Assembly: GCF_001487105.1 (NCBI RefSeq)
Contig: NZ_LN912999.1
Coordinates: 62,001 to 126,000 of the forward strand
Source: Mediterraneibacter massiliensis
GTDB lineage: Bacteria > Bacillota > Clostridia > Lachnospirales > Lachnospiraceae
Direction: 5' to 3'
DNA: 64,000 nucleotides
Shown: positions 17,602-25,835 of the stretch, in pieces
Numbering within the stretch: position 1 is the first letter of the stretch
How the letters are laid out: each line of letters begins with the position of its first letter
Position numbers and translations under genes: made by a program
Notes under the pieces: model-generated
What the model saw: only the letters and a program-made list of their open reading frames with translations
The model's database searches: none
What the model was told of the DNA's origin: nothing

Positions 17602-19218
17602 ATGGAACAGTATACAGGCAAATCAATATTTAAAAAAATGGCTATCGGCAAGATTTTTTATTACGAAAAGAATCAGACTGCTGTGAAAAGGGAAAAGGTA
17701 GAAGACGTAGAAGCAGAGGTTAAACGTTTTGACAGTGCGCGTGAGACTGCAAAAGAGCAGTTGCAGCGTTTGTTCGAGAAAGCACAGCGTGAGGTCGGGG
17801 AGACAGAAGCGGCAATTTTTGAAGTGCATATGATGATGATGGATGATGGCGATTATCTGGATTCTGTTTATAATATCATCCGGACGCAGGAGACATGTGC
17901 AGAATATGCTACAGCTGTGACCGGAGATAACTTTGCGGCAATGTTTGCGGCTATGGATGATGAATATATGAAGGCAAGAGCAGCGGATGTGAAAGATATT
18001 TCTGAGCGCATTGTCAATGTGTTGAGCGGAAATGGACAGGATGTGACAGAAATGGAGGAACCGGTGATTCTTGTTGCAGACGATCTGGCGCCAAGCGAGA
18101 CAGTGCAGATGGATAAATCAAAGCTGCTTGGTTTTGTGACACGATACGGTTCTGCAAATTCTCATACAGCGATCCTTGCGAGGACAATGAATATCCCCGC
18201 TTTGATTGAAGTGGATATCCAGAAAGACTGGAACGGGAAAATGGCCGTGATTGATGGATATGAAGGAACCGTGACGATAGATCCAGATGAGGAATACTTA
18301 AATAAAGCAAAGGCGATCCAGCAGGAAGAACTGAAAAAACAGGAACTTCTCAAGGAAATGAAAGGAAAAGAGACGGTCACGAAAGGCGGAAAGAAAATCC
18401 ATCTTTATGCAAATATAGGCAGTGTCTCAGATACAGCGGCGGCACTTATGAATGATGCAGAGGGGATTGGATTATTCCGCAGTGAATTCCTGTATCTGGA
18501 GTCAGAAGATTTCCCGACAGAGAATGAACAGTTTCTTGCCTATAAGACAGTTGCAGAAAATATGGCAGGAAAGAAAGTGATCATTCGTACTTTGGATATC
18601 GGAGCAGATAAACAAGTAGGCTATTTTAATTTAGAAAAAGAAGAAAATCCTGCGCTTGGATATAGGGCGATCCGTATCTGTCTGACAAGAGAAGAAATTT
18701 TTAAAACGCAGCTTAGAGCTATCTTAAGAGCAAGTGCATTTGGAAATATATCTGTTATGTTCCCGATGATCATTTCTGTGGAAGAAGTGAAACGTGCAAA
18801 GGCGATCTTAGAGGAAGTAAAAGCAGAATTAAAAATGCATGGGATGGCATATAAGGATATTGAGATCGGCGTTATGATAGAGACGCCGGCTTCTGTCATG
18901 ATCAGTGAAGAATTGGCGGAAGAAGTAGATTTCTTCAGCATCGGTACAAATGATCTGACACAGTATACACTGGCAATAGACAGGCAGAATCCAAAACTGG
19001 ATACTTTTTATGATCCGCATCATCCGGCGGTTCTGCGCATGATCCAAAAAACAATTGAAAATGGACATAAAGGCGGAGCTTGGGTAGGAATTTGCGGCGA
19101 ATTAGGCGCAGACATGGAATTGACAGAAACATTCCTGAAGATGGGAGTAGATGAACTTTCCGTATCCCCGACCTTTGTACTGCCGGTAAGGGATAAAGTA
19201 AGAAGCTTAGAAATATAA
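17602..19218 (+). CDS. ptsI: PTS enzyme I (phosphoenolpyruvate-protein phosphotransferase)
   Basis: A 538-residue cytoplasmic enzyme that takes phosphate from PEP and passes it to HPr, the first step of PTS sugar uptake. The phosphorylated His188 lies in GSANSHTAILAR. The C-terminal PEP-binding barrel shows GIGLFRSEFLYL, RTLDIGADKQ, MFPMI, GVMIETPASV, GTNDLTQYTLA and WVGICGELGAD with its catalytic Cys. The length is a little short of the 570-580 residues usual in the family. GGGAGG lies 8 bases before the ATG. No ptsH adjoins, so HPr must be elsewhere. A strong terminator follows. Confidence 0.97.
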   Translation: MEQYTGKSIFKKMAIGKIFYYEKNQTAVKREKVEDVEAEVKRFDSARETAKEQLQRLFEKAQREVGETEAAIFEVHMMMMDDGDYLDSVYNIIRTQETCAEYATAVTGDNFAAMFAAMDDEYMKARAADVKDISERIVNVLSGNGQDVTEMEEPVILVADDLAPSETVQMDKSKLLGFVTRYGSANSHTAILARTMNIPALIEVDIQKDWNGKMAVIDGYEGTVTIDPDEEYLNKAKAIQQEELKKQELLKEMKGKETVTKGGKKIHLYANIGSVSDTAAALMNDAEGIGLFRSEFLYLESEDFPTENEQFLAYKTVAENMAGKKVIIRTLDIGADKQVGYFNLEKEENPALGYRAIRICLTREEIFKTQLRAILRASAFGNISVMFPMIISVEEVKRAKAILEEVKAELKMHGMAYKDIEIGVMIETPASVMISEELAEEVDFFSIGTNDLTQYTLAIDRQNPKLDTFYDPHHPAVLRMIQKTIENGHKGGAWVGICGELGADMELTETFLKMGVDELSVSPTFVLPVRDKVRSLEI

Positions 19219-19248
19219 ATTTAACGAAGCAACAAGCAGTGCGAAAAG

Positions 19249-19307
19249 AACAGCTCACACCCTGTATCATGCTTGCATGTAAACAGGGTGTGAGCTGTTT
19301 CTTTTTA
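19249..19307 (+). terminator. Strong terminator of ptsI
   Basis: A perfect 17-bp stem, 19249-19265 (AACAGCTCACACCCTGT) with 19283-19299, is followed by TTTCTTTTTATT. Confidence 0.92.
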
Positions 19308-19476
19308 TTCGGCGACTGCCGATAGCGAAATGAAGCGGAGGCGGAATTGAGCTAACACTGCGGAAGTATCCAAAAGAAATATGAAGTCAAACGACAAAAG
19401 GGCGCATGAAATGTGTATTTTACATCGCTCGTCAGGGTTGCACCGAAATTCCTCGCTCACGCAAAACATACTTTAT

Positions 19477-19529
19477 CGTGCATAGCACGCCTGCCTGAAA
19501 GGCATGTGTTGCGGTATGCTCGAATGAGT
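19477..19529 (+). repeat. Single copy of the dispersed GCACGCC repeat family
   Basis: CGTGC-ATA-GCACG (19477-19489) starts the element, followed by GCC..GGC and TTGCGGTATGC. GCACGCC can pair with the later GGTATGC, enclosing the GCC/GGC hairpin. The order and spacing match the three tandem units at 32985-33170. Confidence 0.7.
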
Positions 19530-19585
19530 GCACATTTCATGCATACACTTTCGCCGCTTAAGTTCATGTTCCTGTTTTAAAAAAT

Positions 19586-19910
19586 CGACTTCACGCTGCT
19601 ACAAACTTCCAAGCAGAAGTATCTATTCTCTTCCGATTGGAGATGTACAACAACGTGAAGTCGTCTTTTTTTCTGAAATTTAATTGAGGAATCTACCTTC
19701 TGATAGTGGAGTGAAACTTCTGATTGGAAGAGACAGCGAAGAACCACTATGTCAGATAAGCAGGGCATTGACAGGAGCGTTCCGAATACAGTTCGCCTGG
19801 TTCTTAGCGCAGTACATCTGCGTGTTCCAATGGACACGTCGATGTTCTGTGCTTAGAATCACTCGAACGGATGAGGTAAAGCGGGTCCTGTCCTGTGTTC
19901 TGACATAGTG
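19586..19910 (-). ncRNA. Candidate structured non-coding element
   Basis: CGACTTCACG (19586-19595) and CGTGAAGTCG (19654-19663) pair, followed on the plus strand by a T run. CACTATGTCAGA (19745-19756) and TCTGACATAGTG (19899-19910) form a second perfect 12-bp pairing. Between them lie small hairpins such as CGCAG..CTGCG and CGTGT..ACACG. Read on the minus strand it would be a folded transcript of about 320 bases ending in an A/T-rich hairpin. It may be a non-coding RNA, a small mobile repeat or a decayed element. Strand and ends are guesses. Confidence 0.3.
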
Positions 19911-20092
19911 TTTCTTTGCGTACCTTCTATAATAAATTTTACTCTTTCTCTATAAGGCAGTTCGTCAGTTAAATTTATATTCCTCTGTTTAAAATATGTT
20001 AAGTTTACTCAATAAAACTTGAAAAAGTTATATTTATGGAGTATTCTTATTACTGTTTGAAATAAATTAGACAGAAAGAGTGAGGAATAAAA

Positions 20093-21373
20093 ATGAGCAG
20101 TTATAGTTATTTGTTGGATTTGGCAATCATTTTGCTATGTACGAAATTCCTGGGGATTTTGACGCGGCGTGTGCAGATGCCACAGGTAGTAGGCGCGCTT
20201 CTTGCAGGGCTCGTTCTGGGTCCGGCAGGTTTTGGTGTCCTTACGGAAACTTCGTTTATTAAGTCAGTGGCTGAGATTGGCGTGATCATTTTAATGTTCA
20301 GCGCTGGGATGGAGACAGATATTAAGGAACTTAAGGCAAGTGGGAAAGCATCCTTTGTGATAGCGCTTTGCGGGGTTATTGTTCCTCTATTGGGAGGCTT
20401 TGGAGTAGCATGGTTTTTCAACAGACCGGATATGATCGAGTCTACGGCGAAGGGAAGTATTTTTCTCCAAAATATATTTATTGGTGTTATTTTGACGGCA
20501 ACCTCTGTTAGTATTACGGTAGAAACATTAAAAGAACTTGGCAAACTTAAGACCCGTTCAGGAAACGCCATATTGGGAGCTGCTATCATAGACGATATTC
20601 TTGGCATCATTGCACTGACGATCGTAACGAGCATGGCTGACGCAAGTGTAAGCCTGACAGTTGTGCTTCTGAAAATTGTGGGATTCTTTGCTTTCTCCGG
20701 CATTGTAGGGTTTTTATTCTATAAGTTATATAGGAAATGGGTGGATGATGCAAAGAAGGAGTTGCACAGACATACGATCGTAGCATTTGTATTTTGTCTG
20801 CTTATGGCATATATAGCAGAAGAAGTTTTTGGAGTTGCTGATATTACAGGCGCGTTTATTGCAGGGCTGATCATATCAAATGTGCGCCGCGCCAACTATT
20901 TGGAGAGGAAATTTGATATTCTTTCTTATCTCCTTTTATCACCGGTATTTTTTGCGAGTATAGGTCTGAAAGTCGTGCTGCCTAAAATGTCAGGCGCGAT
21001 CATCGGGTTTGCAGTTGCGCTTACGATCGTAGCGGTATTGACAAAAGTAATTGGCTGCGGGATCGGAGCAAAATTATGTGGGTATAAAAATTATCAAGTG
21101 AAGAGAATTGGTGTTGGTATGATATCACGTGGCGAGGTTGCCTTGATCGTAGCAAGCAAGGGAGATTCTATGGGACTTATGAGTCCAGAGTTTTTGGGAC
21201 CTGTGATCATTGTAGTGGTGATTACAACGATTGTTACGCCGATTCTTTTGAAGATTGTATTTGGGCCAGGTACGGCATCGGTACCGGAACAAGTAGTGCC
21301 GGATAGTGAACGTGTTACAAGTTACTATGAAAATGCTGCGGAGATCCGTGGAGAGGAATATGAAAAGAGATAG
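20093..21373 (+). CDS. Cation:proton antiporter (CPA2/KefB-NhaS type)
   Basis: A 426-residue membrane protein of the monovalent cation:proton antiporter-2 family, with about 12 hydrophobic segments. The exchanger domain is recognised by QMPQVVGALLAGLVLGPAG, GVIILMFSAGMETD, AAIIDDILGIIALT (the two Asp of the ion site) and ISRGEVALIVAS. No TrkA-N (RCK) domain follows, so it is the short form. GTGAGGA lies 7-8 bases before the ATG. A strong terminator follows. It probably helps pH or Na+/K+ balance. The exact ion cannot be told. Confidence 0.93.
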   Translation: MSSYSYLLDLAIILLCTKFLGILTRRVQMPQVVGALLAGLVLGPAGFGVLTETSFIKSVAEIGVIILMFSAGMETDIKELKASGKASFVIALCGVIVPLLGGFGVAWFFNRPDMIESTAKGSIFLQNIFIGVILTATSVSITVETLKELGKLKTRSGNAILGAAIIDDILGIIALTIVTSMADASVSLTVVLLKIVGFFAFSGIVGFLFYKLYRKWVDDAKKELHRHTIVAFVFCLLMAYIAEEVFGVADITGAFIAGLIISNVRRANYLERKFDILSYLLLSPVFFASIGLKVVLPKMSGAIIGFAVALTIVAVLTKVIGCGIGAKLCGYKNYQVKRIGVGMISRGEVALIVASKGDSMGLMSPEFLGPVIIVVVITTIVTPILLKIVFGPGTASVPEQVVPDSERVTSYYENAAEIRGEEYEKR

Positions 21374-21378
21374 ATAGA

Positions 21379-21435
21379 AACAAGGGAGAGAAGGGATAAA
21401 GATATGGTGTCCTTTCTCTCCCTTGTTTACTTTCT
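21379..21435 (+). terminator. Terminator after the cation antiporter
   Basis: AACAAGGGAGAGAAGGGA (21379-21396) pairs with TCCTTTCTCTCCCTTGTT (21410-21427), followed by TACTTTCT. Confidence 0.85.
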
Positions 21436-21485
21436 AAGGGATGTTTGCTAAAATACGTATAAGAATATGTGAGAAGGTGAATCGT

Positions 21486-21863
21486 ATGAGAAAAAGGAAA
21501 AAACCACCTTTATATCAGAGTTTTGGCTATGCGTTTGAAGGGCTCTTTTTCTGTATTGCAAAAGAGCGCAATATGAAAATACACTGTGTCGCAGCAATTT
21601 TAGTCACACTTGCAGGAACACTTTTTCAGATTTCTGTGACGGAATGGTGTATATGTCTGTTGCTGTTTGGTCTGATCTTGGCTCTGGAATTGGTGAATAC
21701 AGCGGTGGAGGCAGTGGTAGACCTTGTGACAGAAGAAAGAAAACCTCTGGCAAAGATTGCTAAGGATGCGGCGGCAGGCGGTGTGCTGATTGCGGCGATC
21801 ATGGCAGCGCTGATCGGAGGAATTATTTTTATTCCGAAATTAGCAGTCTTTTTGAAAATATAA
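21486..21863 (+). CDS. dgkA: Diacylglycerol/undecaprenol kinase
   Basis: A 125-residue integral membrane kinase of the DgkA family, which in Firmicutes phosphorylates undecaprenol for the cell-wall lipid carrier. Key parts are visible: SFGYAFEGL, the central Glu pair in ALELVNTAVEAVVD, and KDAAAGGVL with the Asp-Ala-Ala-Ala-Gly signature. It has three membrane segments. The start at 21486 follows GAGAAGGTG by 6-8 bases; an in-frame ATG at 21441 lies before that site. It is followed 48 bases later by the phasin gene. Confidence 0.92.
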   Translation: MRKRKKPPLYQSFGYAFEGLFFCIAKERNMKIHCVAAILVTLAGTLFQISVTEWCICLLLFGLILALELVNTAVEAVVDLVTEERKPLAKIAKDAAAGGVLIAAIMAALIGGIIFIPKLAVFLKI

Positions 21864-21911
21864 GGAAATGTATATTTAGAAGATCAAAGTAAATTAAGAA
21901 AGGAGAAAGAC

Positions 21912-22256
21912 ATGGAAAAATTAGGTGAAAATGTAAAAAAGATTTTTTTGGCAGGAATAGGGGCAGTTGCAGTGACAGCTGAAAAATCAAAAGATCTGCT
22001 GGATGAAATGGTGAAAAAGGGAGAATTGACAGTAGAGCAGGGAAAAGTACTCAATGAAGAATTGAAACATAATATGAAGAAAACGATGCAGGAAAAGAAA
22101 AATGCACCTGCAAGAACGTCTTCTTCAGAAGAAATAGAGGAACTTCTTGACAGCATGACACCGGAACAGCTTACTGCATTAAAGGAAAGACTCCGGCAAA
22201 GAGAAAGTGGGGAGCAAACTGCTAAAAGTGTAGAAGAACAGGAAAAAAGTGAATGA
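21912..22256 (+). CDS. Phasin family protein
   Basis: A 114-residue helical protein resembling small phasin-type proteins. An N-terminal hydrophobic helix (KIFLAGIGAVAVTAEK, residues 10-25) is followed by KDLLDEMVKKGELTVEQGK and a charged coiled-coil tail. GAAAGGAG lies 7-8 bases before the ATG. It overlaps the UbiB-like gene by 4 bases (ATGA), so the two are coupled. Classical phasins coat polyhydroxyalkanoate granules, but no such pathway is visible here; in this family the protein often accompanies UbiB-like kinases. Confidence 0.82.
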   Translation: MEKLGENVKKIFLAGIGAVAVTAEKSKDLLDEMVKKGELTVEQGKVLNEELKHNMKKTMQEKKNAPARTSSSEEIEELLDSMTPEQLTALKERLRQRESGEQTAKSVEEQEKSE

Positions 22257-23836
22257 ATAAACAAGGAACAGGTATGTATTCCTCCAGACTTAAAGAAATT
22301 ACCGCTGTACTTAGAAAGCACGGGATCACAGGCGGCATAACGCCTGTGAAGCTGCGTCTTATTTTAGAAGACCTGGGTCCTACCTTTATAAAGATAGGAC
22401 AGATCATGTCCATGCATTCTGACATTCTGCCCAAAGAATATTGTGAGGAACTGACAAGGCTTCGCGCAGAAGTGACACCTATGTCTTTTGATGAGGTCAC
22501 AGAGATACTGGAAAAATCCTATGGGATCCCCTGGCAGAAAGTATTTTTGCACATTGAAGAAAAACCGCTTGGTTCGGCATCGATCGCGCAGGTGCATAAG
22601 GCGGTTTTAAAATCAGGCAAAGATGTTGTAGTGAAGATACAAAGGCAGGGGATTTATGAGAAGATGGCGAGAGACATTGCTCTTTTGCACAAGGCGGTAA
22701 AATTGATACCTCCAGTCAGTGTGAAGGGACTTGCCGATCTGGATATGGTCTTGGATGAATTATGGGCAGTGACGCGTGAAGAGATGAATTTTCTCAAAGA
22801 AGCTTCCAATATGGAAGAGTTTGCAAAGAAAAATAAAGACATCGCTTTTGTGGGAAGCCCAAGACTGTATCAGGAATATACAACTTCTTATGTGCTTGTC
22901 ATGGAATATATAGATGGATGTGGTATAGATGACAAGGAGAAGCTTCTGGAAGAAGGATATGATCTAAAGGAGATCGGCACAAAGCTTGTCGATAATTTTA
23001 TCAAGCAGGTCATGGAGGATGGCTTCTTTCATGCAGACCCTCATTCCGGAAATGTAAAGATCAGAGAGGGAAAAATCATTTGGATCGATATGGGGATGAT
23101 GGGCAGGCTTACCGAACATGACAGAGAAATGATAGGCAAGGCAGTGCGAGGCGTAGCGCTGCATGAAGTAGAATTGATCCAAGAAGCGGTTCTGGCTCTG
23201 GGAGAATTTAAAGAAAAACCGGATCAGAGCAAATTACATGAAGATATAGACGGACTGCTTTTGAAATATGGCAGCATGGACATGGGAAATATTGATATTG
23301 CGGCTGTAATGACGGATCTGATGGAGGTCATGAAAGAAAATAAGATTAAGATGCCGCATGGTTTGACGATGCTTGCGAGAAGTATGACACACATGGAAGG
23401 AGTTTTGGCAGATATAGCTCCGGAAATCAATATGGTGGATATCGCATCTGCTAGAATAGCAGGCAGTTTTTTCAAAAATCTGGATCTGAAAAAAGAACTG
23501 AAAAGTGGGGGGAGAAGCCTGTATAGATCATTGCAAAAGGCGGTAGACATTCCTTCTTTATTGGCGGATATACTGCGTGGATATTTAAAAGGGCAGACAA
23601 GGATCAATTTGGATCTCCATGTATCCTCTGAACTGTCAGAACTTTTGCGGCGTTTAGTAAGAAATATCGTTATGGGACTGTGGGTGATGGCCTTGCTGAT
23701 CAGTTCCAGTATCATCTGTACGACGGATATGTCTCCTAAGATATGGGGGATCCCTGCGATCGGAGCTTTTGGGTATTTGATTGCGTTTGTGATCGTGATG
23801 TATGTATTTGTGAAGCATTTATTTTCAAAAAAATAA
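22253..23836 (+). CDS. UbiB/ABC1/AarF-family atypical kinase
   Basis: A 527-residue protein of the UbiB family. The signature is complete: FIKIGQIMSMHSDILP (the KxGQ helix, about residue 43), the Ala-rich loop replaced by GSASIAQVHKA, the Lys in VVVKIQRQG, FFHADPHSGNVKI (catalytic loop) and IDMGMMG (metal loop). Two membrane segments close the C-terminus (about residues 465-522). Known members act as ATPases that help make or move isoprenoid quinones or other lipids. No quinone genes are seen in the window. It is translationally coupled to the phasin gene and followed by a terminator. Confidence 0.93.
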   Translation: MNKQGTGMYSSRLKEITAVLRKHGITGGITPVKLRLILEDLGPTFIKIGQIMSMHSDILPKEYCEELTRLRAEVTPMSFDEVTEILEKSYGIPWQKVFLHIEEKPLGSASIAQVHKAVLKSGKDVVVKIQRQGIYEKMARDIALLHKAVKLIPPVSVKGLADLDMVLDELWAVTREEMNFLKEASNMEEFAKKNKDIAFVGSPRLYQEYTTSYVLVMEYIDGCGIDDKEKLLEEGYDLKEIGTKLVDNFIKQVMEDGFFHADPHSGNVKIREGKIIWIDMGMMGRLTEHDREMIGKAVRGVALHEVELIQEAVLALGEFKEKPDQSKLHEDIDGLLLKYGSMDMGNIDIAAVMTDLMEVMKENKIKMPHGLTMLARSMTHMEGVLADIAPEINMVDIASARIAGSFFKNLDLKKELKSGGRSLYRSLQKAVDIPSLLADILRGYLKGQTRINLDLHVSSELSELLRRLVRNIVMGLWVMALLISSSIICTTDMSPKIWGIPAIGAFGYLIAFVIVMYVFVKHLFSKK

Positions 23837-23848
23837 GGAAACAGGCAG

Positions 23849-23877
23849 AAGGGGAGAATGTGGTGTCTCCCCTTTTA
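23849..23877 (+). terminator. Terminator after the UbiB-like gene
   Basis: AAGGGGAGA (23849-23857) pairs with TCTCCCCTT (23866-23874), followed by TTATTG. It lies between convergent genes. Confidence 0.8.
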
Positions 23878-23904
23878 TTGTGGTACGCCTGTCGGTACAT
23901 GTTC

Positions 23905-25611
23905 TTATAGACGGCGCATTTCATCCAGAGAATTAAACAGGTTTAACTGTCCATATCCCCACTCGCGGTTTGGATACTCCATGCTCGAAGGGCGGACAGC
24001 GCCGAGTATCATAAGATTTTTTATTTGATAGGAATCTATGCTAGGATTCCCAAGATGGAACAGGATCCATTCTAAGAGAAGGGCGGCGGAACCGGCAGTG
24101 ATAGCTGTAGCAATGCTGGAACCGGAGCGTACTGTAAAATTACCGCCGGGCAGGGCGCCTTCCACTTCAATGCCGGGGGCGGTGATACTAGGACTGACAA
24201 GATCAGAGCGGGTATATCCTCTGCCGGAAGATAAGGCAATGCCATTGGTGCTGCCATTATAATAGGAAACAATCACAGGTTTTACCGTATTGGCCGGATT
24301 TGTCAATGTATAGTAGGGATCCGGTTCCAGAAAATATACTTCGCCGGACAGAAATTCCGTAAGAGGCAGCCATATGTGAAAGCGTCCGTCTATTATGCGC
24401 AGCGGTTTGACGATCAGTTTCCAGATACCGGGGGCCGGTGCTGTAAACCGAAAAGCTACAAGTTCAGAGTTTGTTTGTTCCACGAGAATACGATAATCGA
24501 TCGTTACGGCAGTGTTTTCAAAGAGAAAATGAAATTCTGTTATATCATTTATTCTGGCAGGGACCGTAGAGGTAGTTTCGCCTGAGGGAGAGATAAGGGA
24601 GATGGACAGGAGATTGGGAATCTCGGTCCAAAGCTCCATGGTGAAGCCGGATACGTTCTCTCCGACTCGTATTTCTACTGTTTTTGTATCTGCATTGTCG
24701 AGGATTTCATTAGAATAGTGATGTCTTTTATCTGCTTCATTTCCTACGCCTATGACGGGGATCCAATTGGACGAACTGCTGTAATGTTCGAGCAGGGAAG
24801 AAAACGGAAGCGAGCCAATATGTCCGCCCATGCTGGTACCAAGTGCAATACACAGAACGAGCGGCATATCCAGAGAAGCAGCCAGATCATTTAAGTAGCG
24901 CAGAGCAAGCAGAATGTCTGTTTCTTGGTAACAAACAGTGTCTTCCGGGATATAATAATATTCTTTTAGGTATTTCTTGGCGGGCTTTAACTTTACCACA
25001 GCGATTGTAGATTCAGGAGCAGCGCCCAAAAACTGTCTGGAAGGAACTGCGGAGCCGGCAGCAAGGCTGGCGATAAATGTACCGTGTCCGGTTTCATCTT
25101 TTGTAGGAACGAGTGAGGCGGAAGCATTTGAAGCGAGCGCTTTATTAATAGAATCTTTTGTGTATTCAGAGCCATATAAAAAACCGTTCGGAGGGATGCC
25201 GGTCTGTATCGTCTGATCCCAGATTGCTGCGATACGAGTAGAACCATCCAGGTTTCTAAATACGGTATTAGTATAATCGATGCCACTGTCTATAAAACCA
25301 ATTAAGATCCCCTTTCCTTTCAACTGCAAAGTGGGATAATTCTGTATGGAAAGGATACCGGCCTGATTTAATGTATCCATACTAAGCGGGGCATAGCATT
25401 TGGGAATGGAATTATAAGAAAATTGTTTGCTGTTTAGAGAGCCGGCCTGTAGTTTGGGAAGATAAACACAACGATAGTTAAAACCTGCAGATTGTTCGCA
25501 GGTCGGATCTTGCGCAATATTTTCTAAAAAGGCAGTGCGGTTATCATTTATAATGAAATCTCGGTATTCTTCAGAAAGAATCCACTCTTTGCATTTCGTT
25601 TCATTTGCCAT
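23905..25611 (-). CDS. S8 (subtilisin-type) serine protease, Csp-like
   Basis: A 568-residue subtilase. The triad is visible: Asp108 in FIDSGID, His176 in ETGHGT and Ser499 in SGSSIAT. A long insert (about residues 310-440), rich in beta strands, splits the catalytic domain, as in the CspA/B/C germination proteases and related Clostridia subtilases. No signal peptide is seen, so export would need another route or the enzyme acts inside the cell or spore. The N-terminal 90 residues may be a short prodomain. AAGGAG lies 5 bases before the ATG. Convergent with the UbiB-like gene. A Csp role is inference. Confidence 0.9.
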   Translation of the reverse strand: MANETKCKEWILSEEYRDFIINDNRTAFLENIAQDPTCEQSAGFNYRCVYLPKLQAGSLNSKQFSYNSIPKCYAPLSMDTLNQAGILSIQNYPTLQLKGKGILIGFIDSGIDYTNTVFRNLDGSTRIAAIWDQTIQTGIPPNGFLYGSEYTKDSINKALASNASASLVPTKDETGHGTFIASLAAGSAVPSRQFLGAAPESTIAVVKLKPAKKYLKEYYYIPEDTVCYQETDILLALRYLNDLAASLDMPLVLCIALGTSMGGHIGSLPFSSLLEHYSSSSNWIPVIGVGNEADKRHHYSNEILDNADTKTVEIRVGENVSGFTMELWTEIPNLLSISLISPSGETTSTVPARINDITEFHFLFENTAVTIDYRILVEQTNSELVAFRFTAPAPGIWKLIVKPLRIIDGRFHIWLPLTEFLSGEVYFLEPDPYYTLTNPANTVKPVIVSYYNGSTNGIALSSGRGYTRSDLVSPSITAPGIEVEGALPGGNFTVRSGSSIATAITAGSAALLLEWILFHLGNPSIDSYQIKNLMILGAVRPSSMEYPNREWGYGQLNLFNSLDEMRRL

Positions 25612-25696
25612 GGAAACTCCTTTGTAAATAACTTTGTGATAATATATGCAGAAAAGGGAAAAATATTATAAAAGTGTAAATTCAGAAATGATATGG

Positions 25697-25724
25697 TTGA
25701 AGTCAGCGTATAGTGGGGTATAAT
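25697..25724 (+). promoter_or_regulatory. Promoter of the zinc-ribbon/lspA-like/nudC cluster
   Basis: TTGAAG (25697-25702), a 16-base spacer and TATAAT (25719-25724). Transcription should start about 25731, at the edge of the folded leader. Confidence 0.7.
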
Positions 25725-25731
25725 GTATATC

Positions 25732-25794
25732 AGGTGAGGGTCTTCCGTCTTAGATGGCGGCAGGCAGGACAGTATCCTATGCGCAGGCTCACTT
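25732..25794 (+). ncRNA. Candidate structured 5' leader (three-way junction)
   Basis: AGGTGAG (25732-25738) pairs with CTCACTT (25788-25794) as an outer stem. Inside are CCGTC/GGCGG (25745-25749 with 25756-25760) and AGGA/TCCT (25766-25769 with 25775-25778) hairpins. The leader starts right after the promoter and ends about 40 bases before the start codon of the zinc-ribbon gene. I do not recognise a known riboswitch class. It may be regulatory RNA; no terminator or sequestering stem was clearly seen. Confidence 0.4.
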
Positions 25795-25835
25795 GAGGCG
25801 AGTCTTGAAAAGTTCAAATGAAGGGAGAAGGCAGA

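Larger units (their letters stand above)
19308..20092. other. Gene-free 785-bp region with repeats and inverted repeats
   Basis: No convincing gene is seen between ptsI and the antiporter. The segment holds a copy of the dispersed GCACGCC repeat (19477-19529), a hairpin with a T run (19586-19672) and a 12-bp inverted repeat (19745-19756 with 19899-19910). The final 150 bases are AT-rich and should hold the antiporter promoter. Short open frames on both strands overlap the inverted repeats and lack ribosome binding sites, so I do not call them. Confidence 0.6.

Noticed and set aside
19577..19908. Two open frames on opposite strands in the gene-free region
   Set aside because: Both overlap the inverted repeats, lack ribosome sites and resemble no family; an RNA or repeat is more likely.
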